In this document: positions 49,931 through 62,869 of the stretch, piece after piece
Layout of the letters: every line of letters begins with the position of its first letter
How positions within the stretch are numbered: the stretch's first letter is position 1
Source: Ilex aquifolium
Lineage: Eukaryota > Streptophyta > Magnoliopsida > Aquifoliales > Aquifoliaceae
Length of the DNA: 64,000 bases
NCBI GenBank assembly: GCA_951799425.1
Contig: OX637391.1
Coordinates: 46,719,069 to 46,783,068, forward strand
Direction: 5' to 3'
The notes under the pieces: generated by a model
The model's database searches: none
What the model was told of the DNA's origin: nothing
Seen by the model: only the letters and a program-made list of their open reading frames with translations
Made by a program: the position numbers and the translations under genes

Positions 49931-50529
49931 AAAACACTTTGATGGAGAGACTATTGGGCAATTTTCGCCATTCTATACCTACCTCATCAATGATGAAATG
50001 CACCTCATTGTTAATTAAACACAAATCAATTTAAATCCACTCATTATGGACTAAATACATTTCATTTATATCAATCTCATTAGTGAGTTATCTCATCCTA
50101 ATCTACACCGCTTGATTCATGGCTAATACATCTTATTTGTATTGATCTACACCATTAAATTAATAGCAAATACATCTTATTTTTCAGTTAATACTTGATA
50201 TATCTTATTTATCTCACTCTAAACAATACAACGTTTGCTTATGATTTGCGTCCTCAAATTCCATTCTATCAAGTATCAACTCAGAAAGGCAAAACGAAAA
50301 TCTAATATTAGACATTCAATATTACAAGGGCAAAGTGAGATCATGGCAATTGCTAAAGAGGTCAATCCATCAAGTGCCCATTACATTGATTATAAGGTCA
50401 GTCCTAATTGTACCAAAAGAATAAGTTCAGTCCCCATGTGGAGCCAGACCCCCACGTCACTGGCTAACAAAAGTAAATAATCAGGGTTTACCATGTTAAC
50501 AATGTCATGTGATATAATCATCTAATAAT
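49931..50529. other. AT-rich spacer
   Basis: A small local repeat of ACATCTTATTTGTATTGATCT-type words occurs near 50125-50215. Nothing else is assignable. Confidence 0.35.
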
Positions 50530-50819
50530 TTTTTTTTAAATAATGAATTTAATTTTTTTTAACCATTTGGTCATAGCCCTTTCATTGATTACTAAAAGAT
50601 TTACATTCAACTAATAAGATAGTATTGAAAACATATTGGGGGGGAGGGGTTATAAGCCCAATTATAGAAAAAAAAAATTCCTATTGATAGAGGTAGCCAC
50701 CCTGTTTGAAGATTGGTTAGAACCTATGGGGATATGATTCAATTTTAACTTCACTCTTTGCTGCATATCTGATATCGTCCATTAAGGCATAAATCTCCCA
50801 CGGTGGAACTCTTTTGTTT

Positions 50820-53800
50820 GAATTGAGAAGAGTAACCTCTTCATTATCACTTTCTACAGTAGCTTCTACAGCCTCAATTGATAATGCCCAAGGGAAGCTT
50901 CCCTAACTGCCACGCCTCAACATTGCAGTTGGACACACTGGGTATTCTTGTCCTCTACCCTCCGATGAGCTTTCCTTTGCAATACCTGAGTACGATCCCC
51001 ACCGCAGCCTCGTTTGTTCTGCCATCAAAATCCCCATCACAATTAAACTTCAGTTTGTCTGGTTCAGGGAGTTACCATCTGCCTGCGGAGCTCCCCCCCC
51101 CCCCCCCCCCCCAATTTTCCTCACGCTAGTTTGCTTATTATTTCCATCACTAATAGACTGAAATTCTCTAGCTAAGTTTCCAGCTTTGATCACCACTTTC
51201 TAGAGGATTAGGTAGTTTTGAATTGAAAATAGCTTCGTTTCTTGCCTTCCATTGCTCAGAATCTCTAGAATCTGTGTTTTATCTTGCAGGCTTCCAATAA
51301 TAGCATTGGTCCACTACTTTACAGAGAGTACTGGGCTGAATGGACCCTGTACACTAGGTCCATTCCAAACCAGACCTTTGTGGCCCATTCATAGGAGAAA
51401 ATCATATGCTCTATTGTCTCAACTTGACAATTGCAGATTTTGCATATAGGAGAAGGTGGGCACTTCCTTGTAAACAGATTTTCTTGTGTGGCCAAAGCGT
51501 TATTGCATGCTCTCCACCAAAAGTGTTTGATTTTTGGGCAGGTATTCATCTTCCATAACAGTTGCCAAAATTTGGGATGGGCTTGGAATAAGGAAGCTCC
51601 TCTCTCTTTCTTCTTGGTTCTCTCTTGCTATTTTGTCAAGTAGTAACTTGATTTAACTAAGTAGGTTCTCAATTTGTTTAGGCACCAAATTCTTCGATCT
51701 TCTCTTTCAATTCTGGATAGAGGAATATTCTTGATTACATCCACCTCTTTTTCTATTACCAACTCCCTAAAGAGATCCAGATTACAGTCTCATATTTTTT
51801 GATTGATTACCTTCTCTACCAAAATAATATTGCAAAATTCAGGTTTTAAGGTTTCAATAGAGAAGTTTGATAAATTGTGGACCCGATCGTCCTTCCTGAA
51901 ATTCACCTTGTCTCCTTTCTTGATTTGCCATCTAACTCCCTCGGTTAATAATTCTCTCTCAAGTATAAGACTATTCCAGGTGTATGAGGCTCCCAGTTTC
52001 TTTCTTGCCTTCATAAAATCAGTACATAAAAAATAAATGGCTTTCAAGGTAGTTGCCCATAGGGAGTCTAGATTTTGAATTAGTCTTCATCCTTGTTTTG
52101 CTAGGAGGGATTTTTTAAAACAAAAGAAATATCTAAACCCCAATCCCCCAAGTGTTTTAGCAATTGTTAACTCTTCCAGTGAATCCTTCTACATTCAATA
52201 TTTTCCTCCCACCAGAATTGTCTCACCAAAGAGCTAAGTTTATCACAGAATTTATTTGGGAATGCTATGCAAGATATCGCATAAGTTGGGATTGCTTGTA
52301 CCATTGATTTGATAAGGATATCCCTTCTTGCTTGAGACAAAAAATTTTGTTTCCACCCTTGGATCTTCTTCATTATTCTCCCCAGAATATAATTGAAAGT
52401 TTACATCTTCGATCTTCCCTAGAAAGTTGGCATTCCCAAGTATGTAGTTGTGTGGGGAAGAAAAGGCATTCCCATCATCTATATAATTTTCAATTTCTGC
52501 TCTTGTGGAGTGTTGTTTGAAAAAATGATCCTAGATTTTTTGAAGTTTATCAATTGGCCTGAAACCTCACTATAAGTGTGGAGAAGTCTCAGATGGTTTT
52601 GTCTCTCACATTTATCTGGTTTCATGAATAAAAGTGAGTCATATGCAAATAAATGATGGGAGAGGGTAGGATAAGCCCTTCTCATTCTGAGTCCTGAGAT
52701 TTCCCCCTCTTCAGCAGCTCTTATGATCATTCTAGAAAACAAATCCGCCACTAAGAGATATGGGGATAGGGGATTCCCTTGTCGCAGACCCTTCTGTGGT
52801 TTTATAGAACATCTTGTTTCCTCATTTTCTTTGACATCAAACTCTACCGTATTCACACATTGCATAATCAAGTTTATCTATTTCGGACTGAACCCCATTT
52901 TGAGCGTGGTAGCCTCTAAAAAATCCCACTCCACTCTGTCATCTTGTATTGTATCCCCTTCTTTCTTTGTTTTAGATTATGAAACACATCATTTGCTAAG
53001 AAAATGTTTTCTTGAATATGTTGGTTTGGGGGGAGATAATTTGGTTCAGTAGAGGCTTCAATCTATTTGAGAGTACTTTCGAAATGATCTTATAAATGAA
53101 ATTGCATAGAGAGATTGGCCGATACTGGGCCATAGTTTTAGGAGCTATTTCTTTGGGGATTAGAACAATGTTTGTTTTATTCAAATCCTTAAGCATAAAA
53201 CCTCCATGAAAAAAATTCCTCACTGTATTGCACACATCAGTACCCACAGTATGCCAATAATTATGATAAAACATACCTGAAAATCGTTGGGTCCTGTTGC
53301 TTTCATGCCTCCTAACTACGTAGAAACATTCAAAATTTCCCTATTCGTGATTGGTCTTAGTAATTGAATGTTCATGTCTTCTAATATTAGCATAGGGACC
53401 ACCTCTAAGATAGATTGTAGCTCTTTGTTCCTTGATGCAATAAAGAGTTTTTGGAAATAATCCTCCATGTGGGTGTTTATGTCCTCATCTTCTTATAGCC
53501 ATTCCCAATCTTTAGTTTTTAATCTCACAATTTGATTCCTTTGGCGTCTTTGAATTGTGGTCATATGGAAAAAAACATGAATTTTGATCACCAGCTTGGA
53601 GCCAATGTATTCTTGACCTTTGCGACCAGTATAACTCATCTCATTGGCGTATCAAATCAATCTTGTTACACAGTTCACTTCCTCAAACAAATTCTCCTCA
53701 TAAGGTTCTTTGATTTGAATATGTATGAATTGATTTTGTAAATCTGCCTACAATTTCTTATTATTTCCAAAAAAAATTTGCTCCATACTTTCAGCTCTTG

Positions 53801-54645
53801 ACTACACTGCCTCAACTTATTGTAGGTTGTGTATTGAGGTGAAATCCATATTTCATGACTCCGCCCTTTTCTCACCAAGTCTTCACATTCATTAAATTCA
53901 AGCCACACTACTTCAAATTTGAAAATATATGCAATTTTATTCTTTCCCAAACCAAAGTTGATGATAACTGGGTTGTGGTCCGAACCCATCCGTGCTTCAT
54001 TAATCACCTGAAGCATTGGGAAAGCAAGTCATCCACCCCAGATTTGCAAGCACTCTATTAATTCTTTCTTGGACATTGGTTGGTCCTGGTCTATTGTTTG
54101 ACCAAGTAAAATTTAGCCCCTTAAAATCCAAATCCATGATCTACACTCCGAAATGGGTGATTGGAATTTCTCAACCTTCTTGAAACCCAAGTCTATTCCT
54201 CCCTATTTCTCCCAAACAAATTCAAACACATTGAAAGCGCTTTGTAATTAACTAGGACCTATCCATATTTATCTCAAGATTTTTCAGATATTGCCAAACT
54301 CTTTGTCTCTTGGCCACATCTGTATCTACGTAGATGAAGGTTGATTCCCAATTTGTGGAGGAATTGTGTAAAGAGCAATAGGTATGTATAATATTTTTGT
54401 TCTTGAAGATAATTTACACTCGAACATTTGTTCGTCCACCATCAAGCCAATCTTCTTGATAAACCTCATGGTTCCACGTACTCATAATTGGGATAATTAA
54501 TCGATCTTTATATTCTCTCAAGCTTATGAATTTTATTCTTTATCTCCATTAGGAAGACGACTTCGAGTCAATGGGTTGTTAACAACCCTCGCAAGGTATG
54601 AACTGTCAGGGGTCGCACAACTCCCCAACAGTTTCAAGATATCAT
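50820..54645 (-). pseudogene. L1 ORF2: endonuclease, RT, zf-RVT, RNase H, decayed
   Basis: The reading starts M-I-S-stop-N-C-W-G at 54645, where the usual Trp is a TGA. Endonuclease pieces include LRGLLTTH, VVFLMEIKNK, NFTWSNNRPG and GSDHNPVIINFG (near 53970). RT follows: NIVLIPKEIAPKTMAQYRPI (near 53170), then RQGNPLSPYLLV and HHLFAYDSLLF (near 52660), where the catalytic FADD is changed to FAYD. The zinc-binding domain reads FWWRACNNALATQENLFTRK with CKICNCQVETIEHM (near 51450). A terminal RNase H reads KLKFNCDGDFDGRTNEAAVG (near 51040). Stops and frameshifts separate these pieces. Confidence 0.85.
51093..51112. repeat. Homopolymer of 20 C
   Basis: An uninterrupted run of 20 cytosines lies between the RNase H and zinc-binding parts of the L1 ORF2. 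It may be a true expansion or a place where the assembled length is unreliable. Confidence 0.9.
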
Positions 54646-54974
54646 TAACATCGATCGTGTGGCTATTTGAGGTCAGCGACCACTACCTTTTCTACAAACA
54701 TCCAAAGTTGGATAAGTAATGAGAACCTAAGAGAGACATTGGGCCATACTTTGCTCCATATCACTCTCTCCTATTGCTTCTTTGTTCTCTGCATCTCCCA
54801 TCTGCAAGTGAGGAACCTATTGTATCTCAATATCCTCCAGCATCTCTGAATGTTGATTTTCTATCCGACTTCAACGTATTGAATTTCTCCTCTGTTAGAC
54901 TTTTTCCTTCTTCATCTTCCTTGCACGGGGGAAGCTTCGAGCACTATCAGATGGTTTATTAGGGGTTTCCCTGT

Positions 54975-56679
54975 ATTCTTCTTCATACTCAATTAATCTT
55001 ATGCCAAACACAATTTCTGAGTTTCTTCATTGGATTTTGTTCATCATTTGCTGGGTCTTCATTATGTGTTTTCCTTTTTAGATTATTCTTTGAAAATCTA
55101 TTGCCAATCGGAGCCCATTTCTCCCCTGATTTGGAAGTTGGATCATGGACTAGATTGGACTTTCTTTCCCTAAGCCCTTTTGACACATTTCTAGATCTGC
55201 TTCTTGGATGGGATTTTTTGAAAAAAATCTCTTCAGTTGGGCCTTCCTTCGGACTATCGGGCGGCTCCATTACAAAATAAGCAGTTGGGACTTCCTTCGG
55301 ACTATCAGGTGGCTTTATTACAAAATAAGCTAGCCCTGAGATGTGGTCATTTTCTTTGGCTTGATTTGCTCTATGTATACTCAAATTGTTTCACTCTATG
55401 TCATTGGATCCTCTTTCCTTAATTTCTTTAGCAATTAGGGCTAGTCTTTCCTTTGGTATCTCACTAATTTGGGTATGTTCTATTACCGGTGTCTGCTCAT
55501 TGTCGTGCTTAGCGATTCTGATTATCTAGCCACATGTCCCTCCAAGAGAGGGCTTTGTTGATTCTGCTTCCATCACTCGCGTCTTCTTTGCTGACATTCT
55601 CTCTCTATTGTCGGCTTCCCCAATAAGTGGCTCTGTTGTATGAGTCCGGTATCACGTGTCGGCGACTTGCTTCTTTCTCCAACCTTAACTTGCTTTTCTA
55701 GATCTTCATAGCTCTTTCCCTTGCTTCTTTCTCCTTCATTGACCAGTTTTCTTTAAAGAAAGGCGTTGATTGTGCTGGAGATGCCCTTGATTCTGGTCCA
55801 AAAGGTAGGAGATTGCCATCTACGGCCTTCCTCAGACACATATTCTGGCTATGTCCGATTCTACCACATTAGTAGTTGAAATCTGAAAGTTTCTCAAAAC
55901 GAAAGCTTACCCACACATCGTCCAAATCGTTATGAACTACGTAGAAACCTTTCTTTAGCGGTTTTGTGATATCAATTGCACATTTAATCTGAAGGAAGTT
56001 CCTATTGAGGATTAAACCCTCATCTGGTTTGTAGGTTCTTCGAGTACTCCTCCAACTCTCCACGCATTATTCTTTGCCATCCAAAACATCCCCTAGATAA
56101 GCTTCATGACCAGGCGGTCTTCGTAATAGAAGAGACATTTGGCGATAAGCTTGTGCTTGTTTGGAGGGATCATCGTAAATGATTAAAGTGTGTTCTTTAC
56201 GGTACACAAAATATTCAGCCAAAGTCACTCATGTATAAGGAGTGAGGTATTGTAATGTAGTAGGGGATTCCGCTGTTTCGGCTACCACAATAGTGTATCA
56301 ATGGGCAATCCCCATATTTGGACACAGAATTTTGTTGTATTAAGCTCATAATCCTATAGAGTGAATTGTGGATTGCATTTCTTGAGTACCAACAGTGCCC
56401 CCATCACCAACCAGGGGCTTTCATCAAAAAAATTGTTTTTATCATCTTCCTCTTTGAACTTGAACAGAGAAGTGTTTGTGTCCTAGTGGATTATTGAGAA
56501 ACCTTTTGTAGTTTTCCAGCTCCCATTATAACACTACTTATTCCCTGTTTGTTTAGGGTTGTCTCTGAAAAGATTTTTCCAACAAGGCAATTTTGTTGCA
56601 CATCTTTTACCGTAACGGGGTTCAAGTAGAGGGCTAGGAGATGATGGCTTAGGTTTTGGGAGTTTTGCTCCTGGTCCAT
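54975..56679 (-). pseudogene. L1 ORF1 (gag-like, DUF4283 plus CCHC), decayed
   Basis: The start at 56679 reads MDQEQNSQNLSHHLLAL, then LVGKIFSETTLNKQGISSVI, typical of the DUF4283 start in plant L1 ORF1. FDESPWLVMGALLVLKKC follows near 56420. After it come the CCHC_4 region (NRNFLQIKCAIDITKPLKKG, VWVSFRFEKLSDFNY) and the knuckle CGRIGHSQNMC near 55850, where the first Cys is lost to a stop. The C-terminal part is polar and low in complexity, with a local duplication (PPDSPKEVPTAYFVMEPPDS) near 55300. Confidence 0.82.
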
Positions 56680-57000
56680 GGTAGAGGAAGGGGTTGAAAG
56701 ATTTTGGCTCGGTTTGTGGAAATAACCCGTGTTCTAGGAAAATTAAAGAAATAGTTTGGTGTATTGGGGTTTTTTTTCTATTGTGGAGTGTATTGGTTTT
56801 GGATAGTGTTTTTTGGGATAAGACTTTCTTTGGTTTCAATGGGTATTTTTTGAGTTGGGAATATATTTTGTTTTGGGATCTGATGACGGCAGAGCGTAAT
56901 ATTGCTAGGACATTGCTTGGGATTGAGAATGGTGAGGAAATATTTGGTTAGGGATGATGGTCATGGTTTGGGTAAAGTTCTTGGGTTATGGTGTTGCTTC

Positions 57001-57899
57001 GGTCAATATTTTTGACAGATCCACTCACCGGTAAAGCTGAGACTAGTGCTCGGAGACATGACTCTAGAAAGAGTGAATTTCTCACATAGGAGAGGACATC
57101 CATAACCCGTATATTCTATTATTCTATGTTAGACTATAATAAATAACGAAATAAAATAAATAATGAATTGGATCCCATTTCTTTACATAGAAATGATTAT
57201 ATATTATATAGATTGGTGGTTATTCAATTTCATTGTTATGTTTATCAAATTATTTATCAAATTTTGTATATCAAAATTTCAAAATGATGAGAAAACCTTG
57301 TTCCAAATTGTTAGACTCACTAATCCAACCACTACATAAGTTTTCGGAATTGGATAACTCATAGCATTGTTATGTTTACCAAATTGTTTATCAAATTTTG
57401 TATATCAAATTTGTGTAACATCTGGATTTGTGAGTCTCACTCATTCCCACTAAGCATTCGATGTACAAGATTTCGCTATTGAGTAAATTTGGATGCGTAG
57501 CTTTATTAATTCAATTTGAGTAATTTTCTAGGAACCTGATTTAAGAACTTAATTAGGAAACTAATTCAATAAAATTATTGGATTAATAATGAGTTCTAAA
57601 ATTAAATGGAACTCACTTTCAATCTAATGGCTACATTCAATTAGGTCATCAAATTAAGTCCCTAAATTAAGTGCAAATAGTATTTTTCATTCAGTTAACA
57701 TCTTTACCTTTAACTCAAATTTTTATTCAAATTTGAGTCAACATTTGAATAAAAAATTTAATTTGATATAAAACACTCCAATAAAAAAAAATAAATTAAA
57801 GAAGGACAAACCCCAATTTAAATGATAAACTCAAATTTAAAAGATGATAAAATATGACTATTATATCTTTAAAAGATAATGAAATCTAACTATTTGAAT
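57001..57899. other. AT-rich spacer
   Basis: A near-duplicate of about 55 bp (TTATCAAATTTTGTATATCA and flanks) occurs at about 57220-57280 and 57360-57420. No gene was recognised. Confidence 0.4.
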
Positions 57900-58130
57900 C
57901 TCTAGAGGTAATTCAAGTGGTAACAAAGACGAGTTGTAAATTCAAACATTCTGAGTTCGATTCGAATCTTTGTAATTTCTTGAGATCAGGTCTCTAGAGA
58001 TCCTTCATGAATATCATAGTTTTGGTGTAAATGTCTTATTTTTTATCAGATCAGAATGAGAATTAATTGAGGTTCTAATGTAAATGTCTTATCTTTAATC
58101 GAACTGATGTAAGGATTAATCCAGCTGCGC
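57900..58130 (+). repeat. SINE-like repeat with tRNA-type A and B boxes
   Basis: TAATTCAAGTGG (57909-57920) fits a pol III A box and GTTCGATTC (57955-57963) a B box, spaced as in tRNA-derived SINEs. A non-tRNA body follows in which ATGTAAATGTCTTAT recurs (near 58030 and 58080). No poly(A) tail or target duplication was established. It lies about 200 bp upstream of the phosphopantetheinyl transferase start. Confidence 0.5.
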
Positions 58131-58341
58131 AAAGTTTGAGTATACAGGATGAGTTTGACTATACGATTGCACGAAGTTTTTTAAGGTTATTTTACCCAAA
58201 TTTAACCCTCACACTCAATATTCGAAGCTTTCTGCAACATCCCAGCAAAAAAACAAAAAAAAAGCTTTCTGCAACAAAACTCGAAATCAGTGTTCAGATC
58301 ATACGTGAGAAAACTGAAAGGGTTCCAATTTTGGTGTGAAA

Positions 58342-61300
58342 ATGGAACTAGAGATGGGTGTTCAGAGATGGTTGGTTGACATATCTCAGTGGAACCCATC
58401 TTCCCATGACTTCTCGTTTGCCGTCTCTATTCTCCCCCAAAGCGAGCATTCTTCCATCACCAGGTCAGCCACCATGTCTATGCTTATATGTATTGATTTA
58501 AATTGGTAATTGCCCTTTTGATTATTCACCAAAATGCTTGTTGGGTATTCCTTCATTGTATGATTAATGCCTTGGTTCTCGTTATAAGTACCTGAATTTG
58601 GTATATTACATATGGGGGTGTGTATTTAAAGGGTGTATAGAATTCATCTCATTGATTAGATATACTTTTATGTATGTGTGTCTTTTATGCTTAAATTCAT
58701 AGTTGCCCTTTGGATTATTTACCAAAAAGCTTATGTAGTACCAACTCGTTATATTGTTGGTACTGTGATTCTTTTTGGAGTAATTGAAGGTAGTATATCA
58801 GTAAATATAAGGGATGTTGAACAATCTTTTAATGATTGTAATCTTACATTAATTAGGTTTGTGAAAATGGAAGATCGAAAACGGGCGCTTGTGAGCAGGT
58901 TGTTGCAATATGCACTTGTACACGAGATATTGGGACTCCCAGTTGATGAAATTACTATTAAGCGCACCGTTGAGGGCAAACCCTATCTGGTATGACACGT
59001 TATCGTAAGACTTGTTCTTTATTTGCTTCATTAACCCTATCTGGTTAGAGTTCAGTGGTATGGTGGGAATATGGTTCAAGTCAGTATTAAGAGTGTTGTC
59101 CATTTCATGCATGATGCAACCCAACATTTTAATTCCACTCCTCTCTTCTTTAAGGCGGAAAGTCCTACATATACCGACGACTCCATTCCTTAATACCAAA
59201 AGCAGAGCAGAAGGAAAACCGAGTGTCTTGTTTTTCGCACTTGGTTAAAACATTTTTTCAAGGGTGTGATGACCCACTCCGAGCCCCCAATAAACATAAA
59301 GGCAACTGAGAAAACTTTCTCCGTGACATATATTTGGGCACTTTAGATAGGTATTCTTGGATAATTTACTGCGCAACTTCATTTTAAGGGCATCTTCAGT
59401 CATCATGCCAAATAACATCTTCAGTTAGAAGTTTGAACAGCAGAATCGGGATAAAAATTGTATTTGTATATGTTACTTCTTTTCCTTAACCATGACTTTA
59501 CATGGGCTTAGCAAGGCATATTTTTACGCGCTTGGTATAGTGAATTCCTTATTTGCATCCCTACGTTCTTGTAGTTGTTGGAGTGGTGATCATATAGGTA
59601 ATATCAGGAGTGTTGTCCTTGTTCTATTAGGAAAGCGATAAAGTGAACTTGAATTTCCCCAATTTCAACTTCAACGTATCCCATCATGGAGACTATGTGG
59701 CAATAGCTTCTGAACCAGTATGCCTCGTGGGTTTGGATATCGTCTCTCACTTCCTTCCCGAGAAAGAAACAGTTCCAGAGTTCATTCAGAATTTCTCAGC
59801 ATACTTCTCAACTTTAGAATGGAATGACATTATTAATGCCGGAAGTTGTGATGAAATGTTGAATAAGTTTTACAGGTATGGTTAATCTTATATGCCCTCT
59901 TAGTGGAAAACTGCTAATTGAACTTACTGGATCTCACTTTCCTTAGCTTCTTGTTATTTGATTCCTCAAAGCCCATTTCGATGTTATGCTTTTTTCTTAT
60001 CAGCAGACAACCCAACTGTTCCACTTGGACAACCAACTATCTATGCTATATTTATATATTGATAAATGTTTATGTAATTCTCTGTACCAATTTTTAAGTG
60101 TTATTTAATAACAACAACAAAAAAAAAACCAACTGGTTTATTATTGAACATTGAAAGTTGAATCACATATATGTATACATGTTCGCTTATGTGCACATTT
60201 ATACAAACATATAGCTGTGTACATACTTATGTGTGCTAAGGTCAGAATTTGATGTCTAATGATAGCATGCATGAATGTAAGAGTTCGCAGATGTGTGATA
60301 CCATTGACTGCTCAAAATGACAAAACACGTACGGCTGAGTAATTGTTGCAGATATTGGAGTCTGAAGGAAGCATTTGTCAAGGCCATTGGAACTGGGGTG
60401 GGGTACAGATTGGATAGTTTGGAATTTCATCACAATAATTGGACCAACATATTTGTCAAAATTGATGGGAGAGAACTGAAGGATTGGAGATTTTGGCTTT
60501 TTGAGCTGGAGAAAAGCCATGTGGTTAGTTTTTGAACGATTATTTTCACATTCCTTTAATATTACTGGATCATAAAAACAGAAGTGTTTGAAGCTTAATG
60601 AAGCATCAGGACAGTATCCGTTGTATGCTTTGTTTTTGCAGCACTTGCAAAACTACAAGATGTTTTGAGAGTGTTCTAGACTATTAGCATACCGCCGGAA
60701 GACGTTGGAAACTAGCCATTTAGCTTCATTTTGGAGAAATTAAGAATTTGATCCTAGTATAGTCAGTATCTTTGTTGAATTACGAATGAAACCATAAAGT
60801 TTAGAAAAAGGTAGTTTAATTTCAACCCGGGTCATGATTTTCTCTATTCTAGGGTTCCCAATGAAACAAAAGGCTTTTGTCAATGTAACTTTCAATTGCC
60901 CTTTTTTCATTCCAGTCATGTGCTCGAAGTATCAGATTACATGAAAATTGACGTGGGTGGCTGTAGGCCAAATGGTTGGATCAGACAGCAATGAGTGTGC
61001 AATCACGGTGAGCTTAATGCATGATGAATTTCAGACTGGTCCACAGATGCCTTGGTGTGACATTGGTCTGACAGGTTCTCCCGAATGATGAATGAATAAA
61101 AATGTCTTCAAACTAGAAGGGAAAAATAACTACTAAGGGATGTGGACTCCAGGCGTTTTGAGTGTTAGGAACCATGGTTTTTAGCCATTATTGTAAGTTC
61201 TCATAGGGGCAGCATTTCTGGACAATCTAAACACAAACCAAGTGTGCATACCCCAGAAAGATAGTCTTTGAAATTGATAATACATTCTGCTAGGGTCACA

Positions 61301-61970
61301 CCCATTTAATTAATTATGGCCACCTTACTTTTGCTGCTAAAATTAGCTTGAAATGATTTAGCTACTATTCAAGAGATGCTAGGATCTGGGAGTTTTTAGT
61401 TGCGAATCCCAACTACTCCCATCCTTATGAACCAAGGATACAAAATGACCTAGACTTGTTTTACAGAGGTGAGAAGACATAGCTTTGTCCTGGAATCCCA
61501 TAGATATGTAATATGAGGAACTGAATCTAATTTGTGAATATTAAGCTCTATTTTTTGTAAGATTAGGGTCAAAGTATCATACCTATGGGGCTGATGAATT
61601 TGGACAGGTGAGAAAACATTAGAGCCCCCCTCTAATCATGTTTTTGGTGTTTAGAGTTTAGCTCTTGTACACTGTCATTTTGTTGGCTCACATCTTATTT
61701 TCTGTGGAACCTCAGGTATCTATTGCTAAGGGTCACCCAAGCATTGCCACTGAGAGTTACAAGAAAATGCTAAAACAGACAGAATTTGATGAAAAAGAGT
61801 TTTATTTGAGCCTTCATCTTCCAAACGTAGGATTTAAATTGTGGACAGTGGAAGAACTCATCCAAGTGTTTGTCAGAGAAGCTGATATACTGACTGGTAT
61901 ATCACGAAATTCTGATATGACCCAAGCTGAAAAAGTTGCAGAAGGCAGCCATCCACATAGCCTGCATTGA
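58342..61970 (+). CDS. Sfp-type 4'-phosphopantetheinyl transferase, 5 exons
   Basis: Exons are 58342-58463, 58857-58989, 59631-59875, 60352-60523 and 61716-61970; they join in frame to 308 residues with GT...AG introns throughout. The enzyme moves phosphopantetheine from CoA to a serine of carrier proteins. Motifs: FVKMEDRKRALVSRLLQ (about 42-58), NFNVSHHGDY (98-107), VGLDIV (118-123, with metal-binding D121), and YWSLKEAFVKAIGTG (168-182, with E173 and K177). These are the Sfp/AASDHPPT-type signatures, and the length fits plant members. The likely carrier targets are not shown by the context. The first Met gives MELEMGVQRWLVDIS; M5 is a possible alternative start. The largest intron (60524-61715) holds no gene. 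Confidence 0.93.
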
Positions 61971-62366
61971 ACAAAAAAACATGCCTGATTAGTGAGGAAA
62001 CAACAAAATGGAAGGCAATTGATCACGGGGGTAATAAGCAGCTCATTGAAGTGACTCCTACCGGTCCCCAGGCCAGCACCTGTTTGCTTAGTGCCTTCGT
62101 TGTTCTACTTTTCATTCCCGCCATTTTTCGTAGGTGGAAGTACAGGGGAAATCATTCATTTTCTGCCAAAATGCAAGGCCATTCGGGAAAGTGACCGATT
62201 GGAACATACCTGCATGGTCTGAGACACCATACAGGGTCTGTGTTTCCTGGATGATTGTGATGATCAGATCTGCAAGATGATTTCAGCTTGTCAAGAAAGA
62301 TTAATAATTCTTCTTGCCTATTCATGCAAAGATTGTTACACATTATGCATGCTTGAAGGAGCATAA

Positions 62367-62400
<34 letters not shown>

Positions 62401-62860
62401 AACACACGTATTAAAGAACAACTCCAAGAACACTATTCTTTCAATGAGTCATATTCCTATGCTCCATTGTTGGGGTCTGCCATGAAATTCATTGTGATCA
62501 ACCCATTAAAGAAAAAGATATGCAATTTATGTCCCCATGGAATGAAATCTCGAGGAATCAAACATTTAATCACACATAAAACAAGCATGTTCTGCACATA
62601 CTGCTCTCTTATTCATGACAAAATACCCAGTGTATTGATTCTAAAGAACAATTCAACTAAATGTCATATTCATCAACATTTCTACCATACTCATCGTCAG
62701 CGCTAGTCACAACTCCAGGCATCTCTGTTATTATAATCATTCTACCATGGTCTTTGTATCATTTCAGTATTCTTGTTCTCCACTGAGGCTGGTCACGACA
62801 TTTCGGCTTATCCTTCATCAATAATAATATATTTCTCACACTAAAGTAAACAAGCATTAT
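61971..62860. other. 3' flank of the phosphopantetheinyl transferase gene
   Basis: This probably includes the 3' UTR. A (CT)n(CA)n microsatellite lies at 62368-62402. A 130-codon open frame crossing it is low-complexity and is not called. Confidence 0.4.
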
Positions 62861-62869
62861 TGAAAAGGA

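Larger units (their letters stand above)
50530..57000 (-). mobile_element. L1-type LINE, nearly full length, mutated
   Basis: On the minus strand the order is 5' region (about 57000-56680), ORF1 (56679-about 54975), ORF2 (54645-about 50820) and a 3' end containing TCAATGAAAGGGCTATGACC and an A-rich tail (to about 50530). The two-ORF structure, DUF4283 and CCHC gag, endonuclease, RT, zinc-binding domain and RNase H are those of plant L1 elements. No target duplication could be matched between the ends. Confidence 0.85.

Noticed and set aside
50235-50480. 81-codon plus-strand open frame
   Set aside because: It lies in AT-rich spacer just past the L1 tail and has no recognisable feature.
61967-62194. 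75-codon open frame with a hydrophobic stretch directly after the phosphopantetheinyl transferase stop
   Set aside because: It overlaps the stop codon in another frame and lies in the probable 3' UTR; no homology was recognised.
62314-62706. 130-codon plus-strand open frame
   Set aside because: Part of it is the (CT)n(CA)n microsatellite, and the rest shows no domain or splice context.
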